Shown piece after piece: positions 11,811 to 20,323 of a DNA stretch of 29,430 nucleotides. Every line of letters starts with the position of its first letter. The first letter of the stretch is position 1. The stretch comes from Amylostereum areolatum (Eukaryota > Basidiomycota > Agaricomycetes > Russulales > Stereaceae), in NCBI GenBank assembly GCA_012932865.1, contig SAXG01000163.1, positions 1-29,430 on the forward strand, in the 5' to 3' direction. The translations under genes and the position numbers were made by a program. The notes below the pieces were generated by a model, which saw only the letters and a program-made list of their open reading frames with translations, was not told the origin of the DNA and searched no databases.

Positions 11811-12244
11811 CAGTGTTGTCATTGACGCTTGACGGCCGTCAATAGCGTCAACGGTCAAGTCAATCAACTGTTGTTAGAGGGGGTTTGTCAACCGGTTGAC
11901 GACGTCAAGTACCACGTGACTTTCCCACCATGTCTCTCAAGTGCCGTCGTCCACGTCCAGCTCAGCATCTATACACCATCCTAAATTAGTTTTATTTGAC
12001 TCTGGTATCAACCAGATACCGCAATTTTGTGCATGCGGTCTCGATGGTGCTAGGAGCAAACAAATGTTTGCCTCATGCTCTTCGCGGTATCGCACAAATT
12101 TGGCTTATGTAAAATGTATACCTAGTATGGCAATATCCGGTTCCCACCCCTCGCCTTTGACCGCGTCAAGTCAACCGTTGATGACGTCAGCCGTTGACTT
12201 GACGGCTTGATTGACCCGCCTGGACCCCGTCAATGACAACACTG
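11811..12244. mobile_element. hAT-like MITE, 434 bp, with 8-bp target duplication
   Basis: Perfect 17-bp terminal inverted repeats, CAGTGTTGTCATTGACG, lie at 11811-11827 and 12228-12244. They are flanked by a perfect 8-bp direct repeat, TGTGGAAG, at 11803-11810 and 12245-12252. An 8-bp duplication plus CAGTG ends is the signature of hAT-superfamily transposons. Inside each end are many TTGAC/GTCAA words in both directions, as expected of subterminal transposase-binding repeats. There is no transposase frame, so this is a non-autonomous miniature element. Perfect repeats and duplication suggest fairly recent insertion. Confidence 0.92.
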
Positions 12245-12252
12245 TGTGGAAG

Positions 12253-13179
12253 CAAACAAAGCATCGTAATATATATATCATTCCGAGAACTACCATACAA
12301 AGTACATGGGGGGTGTTACAGGATGTCTACGGGTCCAAAAGGAGGAATGAAAAATGAATTAGAGTGTGTTACCTGGCATGCCAGCAAAACGGGATTGAGA
12401 TAACCTAGCGAGTGCCAGCGAGCAAAAACCAGAGACCCAGGGGGACCGAGAGCGAGGAGCGAGACGACAACCACAGGCCAAGACTGCAAGCAAAGACAGA
12501 GACCGCGAGTAGAGACCAAGAACACGAGGAAAGACCGAGAGCAAAGCCCATAAGTGCGAAAGAGCCCTCGGCAACAAGAGATCCCCAGGGGTACTAGTAG
12601 GGCCTATGCATGAGTGGCGTGGTGAGACAGACGAGCAGGAAGTGAGAAATACTAACATGCACCCAGGCTGTTGTCTCAATGCTACTCATGCTCATGAGAG
12701 AGCGGGCTGGAGACCTCGATATTGATGTGAGCGAAGGGGAAAGGGTGGGGTGGTCAAAGCCCACTCTTTGAGGAGATTCCGATATGTGATTCCGGTCTCG
12801 AAATCAGCTATACCGGGGTCTCCAGTGGTAGATGAGATGCTGTGGCCAGGTGGAGGGAGTTGACGTTGAGCGGTGGAGGTGGTGAGAGGAAACAAGAACG
12901 ACACCGCGCGACGACAAAATTTGACATTGCTTACATAATCGACTTCAGACTCATCGCGCGGGGACTTCGTTCTTTCCACTTCTTACAAATGCCAGTGAAA
13001 TGGGCTTGAAACCGACGGACCAGCTTGTGCTCACGCTGACTTTGGCGTGGAATTGGCTTACACTGACGGAAAAGCGGGATGGAACTCGAATCAGGGGTTT
13101 AGATTCAAGCTGACGTGAAGCCAGCGTGAACCTCCGGTCACGCCATTCGACTCACCCCAACTGGCCATCATAGATTGAT
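12253..13179. other. Intergenic stretch, no supported gene
   Basis: The sequence at 12410-12560 is purine-rich, with repeated GAGACC/GCAAAGA-like words. A minus-strand frame at 12692-12979 (95 codons) could be a chance frame. At 13030-13135 there are loosely inverted words (CACGCTGACTTTGGCGTG against CACGCTGGCTTCACGTC) that may be a degraded element. I see no gene. Confidence 0.4.
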
Positions 13180-13960
13180 GCTGAGGCAACTGCTGGTGGT
13201 GTACTTCGGTGTCATCCGCCGCCATGATGAAGCCCTGAGACCTCAGACGGGCAACAAGAGCACCGGGCCCGTATGTCCCTTTTTCCTTTTTGTCGCCTTC
13301 CGATGTGCATAGGCTGACAATTTATACTCTCAAGGCGATTCTGATTCTCCGGAAATTCTCGCCCACCGACATCAATGCTTGCACCAGCACGTTGGGCGCC
13401 TGCTGCTGCTCGAGATGGACGTTTGAGAGGTTACGACGGCCTCTGCAGATGCGACACTCCTTCCACATTGGCAACGTCGCCCTCCCCGGGCCCAGCTTGA
13501 CCGTCAACACTACCCAATCCATCACCGTCTTCACACAGCCCGACAGCACCACCTTCGGCGACCTCGTCGAGACTAGCTGTCTCACGTTCAGAACGAGATA
13601 CCGAAGTCGAAAATGAATATCCCCGGCATGGCGACCTTCGACTCAGTAACGGACACCTTCTCCAATGCATAGAAGACGGTGTTCGGGGACACCAACTCGT
13701 TCAAGGACCACGGCGGTCTTACGTGCATGGGCGATGCTTTCTAGGCGGGCGTGGTGGATCGCTCTGAGCCGATCATGCCTTTAACATATTCTGGTTCAAC
13801 TCCATCGACCCAGCCGAGGTTGACGCTTCTTAACTTGGCGTCTTTCGCGGTACCTATGCCGCCACTTCTGGCCCCTTGGTGCTGACCGGAGAGCCCCAAC
13901 GTGTCTTTGACGTCCTCTAGTGGTCCCACTGGCTTGACTTTCGCCTAAATCTATCAGGGT
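13180..13960 (+). pseudogene. Relic of a GH7 cellulase (cellobiohydrolase-type)
   Basis: Segments of a family 7 glycoside hydrolase appear in the right order but in different frames. These are a VVYFGVI stretch with GNKSTG (about 13195-13270), PTDINACTSTLGACCC (about 13360), then LEMDV, a stop, and E (13409-13429), FGDTNSFKDHGGL (about 13682-13720), and ADHAFNIFWFNSIDPAE followed by FRGTYAATSGPL (about 13765-13885). In GH7 enzymes the motif EMD[IV]WE carries the nucleophile and acid/base glutamates; here the Trp codon is TGA (13424-13426). More stops occur at 13742 and after WFNSIDPAEVDAS, and there are at least two frameshifts. The N-terminal half is missing. It is clearly non-functional. 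Confidence 0.8.
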
Positions 13961-14869
13961 CTGTTTTCTCTCATCTTTTCGCCATTTGCTTACATTTTTG
14001 GTTTAGTGGCCGCTCGTCACATCTCCATTTTTTCGTTGCCTGTCACATGTCACAAACTCAGCCTTTTTGCGAAGCCCACAAGCCCAGATAGTAGGGAGAA
14101 ATCAGGACCTCAGGTGCGTGTTTTTTTGTTGATATATTCAGTACACCCGGTCTCAAAAAGTCGTGCGCATAGATCCACCAACGCACTTCGCAATCGTCGT
14201 GTGCAGACTATCAGGTGCGTTATCCGATCTCGCAGATCTATTTCTCATTCACTGTTCAGTGCATACTAACGTGTAGGCTTAAGGGAATGGCTGTCCCGCC
14301 GCCGCCTCCCGCCACTATCTCCTCCTGCGAAGTGAGAGCGTAAATGGCAGGTGCATAGACCCACTCTGGGCGTCAAACAAGAGATTTACCCAGGCTGGAA
14401 CTCCGTCGCTCTCGAGGGCGTGTCGGTCGAAGGTCTCAGAGTTCCGCAGGCCGCACCAACTTCCAGTACGACTGTTGCCAGTGTGCTGCCACACTCATGC
14501 CCCCTCAGTCAGTGAAGGTGTGTTCTTGGTTTATGGCTATTAAATCTTGATGAACCTCTTTCAGATTGCTCGCACGCGGCTGTCGTGGTGGCTCAGACGC
14601 GTGGAGGTGCGAGAGCGTGAGGGAGCAGGGAGCGTGCAGATGAGTGGGAACACGGAGAGGAGGAGCGAGAAGAGAAGGTGTCGACGCGAGGTATGCAGAG
14701 CGATATAGACAGGACACTGTAATAGTAGATACCTCTTGAGATAATATAGGAGATTCCAGTCCCATACGTTGTTGACCTTGGAAGATCAGGAGGTGTCTTA
14801 TTTTATATTCGTTTACAGCCTATATATTGGTATATATAACCCTTGGGAGAGTTTGACACTTTTGCCGAT
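13961..14869. other. Intergenic stretch, no supported gene
   Basis: This lies downstream of the GH7 relic. I found no further cellulase motif and no cellulose-binding module in any frame. The sequence at 14600-14690 is purine-rich (GAGGAGCGAGAAGAG-like). No gene is supported. Confidence 0.4.
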
Positions 14870-14975
14870 GACAGTACTTAACCGTAGACTCTAGAGGGGC
14901 CCGGGGGGTAGAGTAAAATCCGGATACTCGGACGGGTCGGACTTCATGTGGCCAGCCCGCCGGGTTGGTTCGGCT
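14870..14975. repeat. Dispersed repeat, copy 2
   Basis: Same-orientation match to 4650-4764, including GTAGACTCTAGAGGGGCCC and CCCGCCGGGTTGGTTCGGCT. It lacks two short blocks present in copy 1. Flanking sequence is unrelated to that of copy 1. Confidence 0.8.
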
Positions 14976-15139
14976 TTAGCGCGTCCGAACGGCCTCGCCG
15001 TGCGACGGCCAACTCGCAGATGGCAATTTGGCAGTCTGGGAAAAGCAAGCGAAATGTAGTATTGAGGCCTGAGGCGTCCTTATTCGCATGAGTCATAGTC
15101 ATAATATATAGTTTGCTGATCGCTGACGTGGGTGGACTC

Positions 15140-15163
15140 GGGGGGGGGGGGGGGGGGGGGGGG
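15140..15163. repeat. Homopolymer tract of 24 G
   Basis: An uninterrupted run of 24 G residues on the plus strand, preceded by CTC. Its length is probably unstable, both biologically and in sequencing. It lies 165 bp after dispersed repeat copy 2 and just past the 3' end of the small-protein gene. Confidence 0.95.
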
Positions 15164-15315
15164 ACAAGTGCGAGTTAAACGGTGACGGACTTGGGATGGA
15201 CATAACTAGAACGACTGTCTTCTGGTAAGGTCTGCGACGGGAGACTAGGACATTACATTGCTGGCAAGCTGTACGTCAAAGTGCAGGCTGCGGACGGGAA
15301 ACCATATCATACATA

Positions 15316-16178
15316 TCATAGCATAAGCGTGGGCACTAAGATTTCTGGTATGACACCGATCTCGGCAAGAATGGGAGGACGAGAGGGGTCTGTAGACCTT
15401 AACTCCGCACCTATGTACGTGAGGCCTTCAGCCATTTCGAATTCTAGTAAGAGTTGGAGGTTCGATTAGGAACCACAGAGGTGTTGCGACCAAGGGTTCA
15501 ATATTTACCTTGAGCAGTTTCTTCAGGAGCCGTCCGCTGCGCAAAGTATCGGCGCATGTTCTGCAGGGACCTCTTAAGGCTACGGGCCTCCTTCATTCGC
15601 TCCTCCTTAGTGACTTCGGTTTCCTGTTCTAGAAGCGCGTCTTCTCCCCCGTTGGCGAGAACCGATGTACGCTATCATATAGAAAGCTTAGGTGGAGATG
15701 CCTGCGAGAGTGTGAATACAACGCACTAGAGTATCCAGCAGCAAAATGTTGGCCATCTTAAAGAGAGCCTTGAGGCGCCGTCCGCGGAGACCTCCGTCAC
15801 TGAACCGATGAGTTGCCGAGCTCTGAAGATTATCAATCCTAATAAGATTGTGGTCTTGCTTGCATCTAACGTGGTCATCCATTTATCATCAAGTCTCGGA
15901 ATCGGTCGGAGGACATACTTTGTGAGCACCGCCCGGAGGCCCTCCACATTGTTCGAAGAGTCTCCCTGCAATGCTCTGAGCTTTTCCTCTTGCTCCGGAG
16001 TGATAGCGCTTAGCAAGCTCTCCGCTTCCTTGAGCCAGGTAGCAATCGATTCCAATTTGGTGCTCGGCGGGGACAAGCCCAGTATGTCGCATACAGCGGA
16101 CCCAACCGAGATACCTGCGCCAGATATCTGACATACATTGGCCACGTTTGAGACGACGCCCCAGAAAACGACGGACAT
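15316..16178 (-). CDS. Small helical protein of unknown function, copy 2
   Basis: Paralogue of the gene at 7698-8381. Four exons (15919-16178, 15727-15820, 15509-15671, 15316-15443) join in frame for 214 residues. Intron 1 begins GTATGT at the position equivalent to intron 1 of copy 1. The N-terminus (about residues 3-35) is long, uncharged and glycine/valine-rich, so it may insert in a membrane or pack as a hydrophobic helix. The shared helical segment ATWLKEAESLLSAITPEQE follows (about 47-65). Exon 3 encodes a charged, coiled-coil-like stretch around EERMKEARSLKRSLQNMRRY. The C-terminus is PPILAEIGVIPEILVPTLML. The frame is open upstream, but the ATG at 16178 aligns with copy 1. It diverges from kinase B. 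I cannot assign a function; resemblance to N-terminal helical domains of fungal STAND proteins is only an impression. Confidence 0.75.
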
Positions 16179-16795
16179 GATGCCGAATGTGACGCCCAAA
16201 ACGAGGGTGGGTGTGAAGGGTAGATGTGAGTCGCGATGTCTCGTCCTCTTCCAGAGAGAACGAACAAGAGGAAAAGACTGTTGGAAATTAGTAGTAAACG
16301 CCAGTACCACACAAGGGGTGCGATACTTATATGAGCGCGCGAAGGAGGGTTTCTCACAATCGATCTTTCCGGGACCCATACGCGTCCACGTTCTGAGGAA
16401 TTATCTGACGTCTCAATGATACTGAGCGGAGAACAATAGCAAGATCCCCGTCGTCAAACCGCCGTGAGATTACCTTCCTACTATCACTAGTCTGGGCGAG
16501 ACTTTGAATACAAGGAGTCACTAGTCAGCATGAGTGTCCGATCCCGGGGCTCGCGTTTCGATGGAAGTTCGAAGCAACGAGACGTAAAATGCACAGGCCA
16601 GGGTCATACCAAGGGGTCGGTCAACGGAGCGCCAGAGAGAGAACCAAGACAAAACCGAGAATAACAGTGTTACAGAACAGGAAGCTGGCCAGTTTTTGTT
16701 GGACGCACGCAACGCGGAGTGCAAAACGGAGATTTGAATTTGAGCACCGGCGTTGCCGGAGTCCCACCCGCCCGCGAAGTTCCCTTGGTCCCCAC

Positions 16796-17122
16796 AGGAC
16801 CCGTGAAGCTCCTGTGGATGTTTGTCCGGCGAACTTCCCGATTTTCGGTCAAAAAATGCACTTTTTTAGGCCCCAAAAATGCACTTTCGGCTAAGACTCG
16901 GCCCTGTTCCTGAAGCACGTGCCGTTTTTCCGCCGTCTCCGGCTCAGGACCAAGCTTTTTGGCATTAAAAGTTGGCCCAGACGGCCTCAAAAATGCACTT
17001 TTCTGACAAGGATATCCAGATTTTGGCTCAAAAGATGCACTTTCTGGGGAGCGATTTCGACAACTTTTGCCTCAAAAAATGCACTTTGGCGGACACACAT
17101 CTGCAGGAGCTTCACGGGTCCT
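16796..17122. mobile_element. MITE, 327 bp, with 8-bp target duplication
   Basis: Terminal inverted repeats of about 36 bp lie at 16796-16831 and 17087-17122. The outer 19 bp, AGGACCCGTGAAGCTCCTG, are perfect and four mismatches follow further in. A perfect 8-bp direct repeat, GTCCCCAC, flanks the element at 16788-16795 and 17123-17130. No transposase frame is present. The 8-bp duplication fits hAT-like elements, but the ends do not match those of the element at 11811, so it is a different family. It sits about 180 bp upstream of the kinase B start codon. Confidence 0.88.
16853..17087 (+). repeat. Five same-direction AAAATGCACTTT words inside the MITE
   Basis: Copies start at 16853, 16876, 16990, 17032 (variant AAGATGCACTTT) and 17076, usually preceded by CTC or CCC and a run of A. 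They do not point inward from both ends, so they are not simple subterminal inverted repeats. They could bind a transposase or a host factor. Confidence 0.85.
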
Positions 17123-17306
17123 GTCCCCACGGTTCGGTTCCTTGGCGGTTCCCTCTGAGGGTTTCAATTTCCGGGTTTCCTCAGTTTCCTCAGGCCCATT
17201 CTGCTTTTTACATCGCCGATTCGCTCTTACTTGCTGTCAGAGCCTCTTCCTCCATCGTCCCCCCCTCTTAGTCACTTCCCAACTTGATATTGCAGGGCAA
17301 CAAGTT

Positions 17307-18600
17307 ATGTCTTCCCCACAGTCCGACGAGGATGATATCCATGCCCAACTCGCAGTCCACGAGCTCAAATGGAGGGAGACTCAACCCCTTCTCGCATCGA
17401 AGGGTTACGCTCTTCGTCCCCGGCTTCGCCCAGGGTGGATCCCGTCGTGGAAGACGAACGGAAAGTTATACATCGACTGTGAAGACCACATATCTCTTCC
17501 TGTACGTCTTGCGCATCTCTTGGTGATATCTATTTGGCTGAAGACGCGACCCCGCAAGGTTCGCTTTAACCTCGTTGATGCCACGCGCGAGTCCGATGGT
17601 AGGCAGGTCTATATCAAACGCGTCCGTACCGGTGATCAAGAGTCGACCATTGCCATGATGCTCAATGCTGGTCATTTGCGTGGCCATCCGGACAACCATT
17701 CAGTTCCTGTGCTCGAGATTTTTGAGGATCCGGAAGACTCAAATATTTCATACATGGTCATGCCATTCCTTTCTCGCATGAGCGATCCACCATTCCTGAC
17801 TGTCGGAGAAGTGGTTGATTTTGTTGACCAGATTCTAGCGGTGAGTGACCTGCCATCAAAACTTTTTATGAGCTGACGTCCGAATGAACTAGGGTCTGGT
17901 CTTTATGCACGAACACAATGTTGCGCACAGGTGAGTACAACGTACTTATGCGGCTTATTTTCTCTCATCTTTATCCAAAGAGATTGCTCTGAACCTAACA
18001 TCATGATGGACGCGTCCGCGATGTATCCGCTCGGAGTTCATCCCGTCTATGATGTCTACCTTCCCGATGGCATCACCCCTTCATCCGACTCCATGATTTC
18101 TCGTTCCAAGGCAGGGGTCAAATATTACTTCGTCGATTATGGCATCTCGTCGCACATCCCGTCCGATCAGCCATCGAAACTGGTCGTTGGACTTTTAGGG
18201 CGCGACCGTGCCGTCCCAGAGCTCTCCGACACTGTCCCATATGACCCATTTAAAGTCGATATATTTTCGATAGGGCTGCTGTTCCGGAAAGAATTCACAA
18301 AAGTACGTTCTTTTCTTGTGCTCACCATACTCGGAAACTGATTCTACATAGGTTTACTCAAACGTTGCGTTTCTTGAACCGCTCATCAACAAGATGATGA
18401 AGCGCTCTCCTGGTGACCGACCTACGGCCATCGAAGCATTGTCCCAATGGCGGGATATCCGGAGGCGTGTTTCCGTTGTTGCCAGGTACTGGCGCTTGCG
18501 TCCTCGCGGAGAACATGCCATTGCTCGCGTCGTCTGGGGCACTGTGCATGTCATGTCTTCGGCGTCGCAAGCGACCAAGTGGGTCTTCGGTAAGAAGTAA
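17307..18600 (+). CDS. Protein-kinase-like protein B
   Basis: Five exons (17307-17501, 17559-17840, 17893-17930, 17981-18302, 18352-18600) give 361 residues. Exons 2-4 have exactly the same lengths as in copies A and C. The hallmark LRPRLRPGW is at residues 36-44. The VYIK lysine is residue 85, the candidate pairing glutamate 93, AHRDCSEPN has Asp173 and Asn178, and DYG is at 224-226, followed by SDTVPYDPFKVDIFSIG. The C-terminal tail has RYWRLRPRGEH and ends WVFGKK, as in copy C. There is no glycine-rich loop. It is probably a cytosolic or nuclear kinase-like protein of an agaricomycete-expanded family; I see none of the motifs I know for FunK1 kinases. The in-frame stretch before 17307 is MITE and leader sequence, not coding. 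The 57-bp intron 1 is a multiple of three, so retention would not shift the frame. Confidence 0.88.
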
Positions 18601-19035
18601 ACTGCTGTTCTGTATGCTCTTCACTCGGTCCGTCCTCGAACGTGTTATCTGTATATCGTATGGGATTTGGGTGCGTCCTTGTGCTGTATCTTCATGTGCG
18701 TGGATATGTAATATAGTGGTACTGAGTACTTAGTACGCGCGTTGACCGGAACCGCTGCTCAACGTTCAACTTCAAGGAACGTTCAAGTTCAGTCGGACCC
18801 TGGCCGGACCAGCGCCGCCATATTCCCACGGTCACTGAGCAAGTTGATCGCCGCGGCGCGCAAGCGTGCGCATCTCAGTCTGTACCCGTTCATCATTTCC
18901 TGTTCTCTGTACTGTATTAGCTCTGGTCCTCCCTGCTTTCCCGCTTTCCCTGCTTTCCTGTTATCCTTTCTACTACTTTTTGCGCATTTTCCTCACTCAC
19001 ACTTCTCTCCATTGCACGCCCTCATACCCGGCTCG

Positions 19036-20323
19036 ATGCCTTTTCCAGAGGTCCCCCATGCCAAACTTGCCCGACACGAGATCGGATGGAAGAATATCCA
19101 ACCATTCCTCGCTTCCAAGGGCTATATGTTGAGACCGCGACTTCGTCCAGGGTGGACACCGTCGTGGCAGACAACTGGCGAGCTGTACCTTGACTGTGAA
19201 GACCATATCACCCTCCCCGTGCGTGTGTACATACTTATAATACTCGTTATCCTCATCAGTGAGCACAGGCTCGGACACACTTGGTTGATGCTACTCGTAT
19301 ATCGGACAGTAGACTGGTCTACATCAAACGCGTCCGTACGGGTGACCAGGAGTCAACTGTCGCCACATTGCTCAACGCGGACTCTTTGCGTCGCAACCCG
19401 GACAATCATTCGGTCCCGGTGCTTGAAGTGTTTGAAGACGCAGACGATCCGACCATCTCATACATGGTCATGCCGTTTCTGCGCCGTATGAGTAGGCCCG
19501 AGTTTTCGACAGTCGGAGAGGTGGTTGATTTTGTCGACCAGATTCTGGCGGTGAGTGATTCGCAATTTTGGCTACTCCGCGATGCGATGACCAACCTCGT
19601 GTACAGGGTTTGGTCTTCATGCACGATCAGAACATTGCACACAGGTACGTCGCGTGCGTCTCTGGTTCTGCAAGTTCTCATTCTGCCCTCAGGGACTTAT
19701 CCGAGCCGAACATCATGATGGATGCGTCTGCCATGTACCCGCTCGGGTTTCATCCGATTTACGACTTATACCTCCCCGATGCCAGAACGGCTGCTTCACG
19801 TTCAATGATTCCACGGCTGAAGGCTGGGGTGAAGTACTACTTCGTCGACTACGGCATCTCTTCCCAAATTCCTTCCGACCATCCCACGAAGCTGGTCACT
19901 GGAATTTTTGGACGCGATCGCGACGTTCCTGAGCTGTCCGACACTGTTCCATATGACCCTTTCAAGGTCGATATCTTTTCTCTTGGAAACTTGTTTCAGA
20001 AAGAGTTTGTAAACGTAAGTCGCTGTTCCCTGCTCGGATGATTGAGAAAAGCTTACGAGTTCCGAGTAATATAGGCATACTCTAACGTCATCTTCCTTAC
20101 ACCTCTCATTACAAGGATGATGAAGGCTACGCCTCGCGATCGGCCGACTGCTGTCGAGGCACTGAGCTACTGGAGGGACATTCGGAAGGGTGTTTCTGCT
20201 GTAGACAAGTACTGGCGCTTGCGGCCTCGCGGAGAACATGTTGTCGCGCGGACTATTTGGGGCACGACACACGTTCTATCCTCGGCGTCGCAAGTAACCA
20301 AGTGGGTCTTCGGTAAGAAGTAG
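19036..20323 (+). CDS. Protein-kinase-like protein C
   Basis: Tandem neighbour of kinase B, 435 bp after its stop. Exons 19036-19218, 19269-19550, 19607-19644, 19693-20014 and 20075-20323 give 357 residues. Sizes of exons 2-5 equal those of copy B exactly. Motifs are LRPRLRPGWTPSW, VYIK (lysine 81), DQES (glutamate 89), AHRDLSEPN (Asp169, Asn174), DYG (220-222) and VDIFSLG, with a tail ending WVFGKK. It is closest to copy B by eye, so the B/C pair is probably a recent tandem duplication. Copy C lacks a small-protein partner and lacks the MITE. All main catalytic residues are present; the substrate is unknown. Confidence 0.88.

Noticed and set aside
13290..13616. 108-codon plus-strand frame as an intact gene
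   Set aside because: It spans frameshifted pieces of the GH7 relic, and only part of it matches that family.
17067..17306. N-terminal extension of kinase B in the open upstream frame
   Set aside because: The extension is translated MITE and leader sequence, and neither sister kinase has it.
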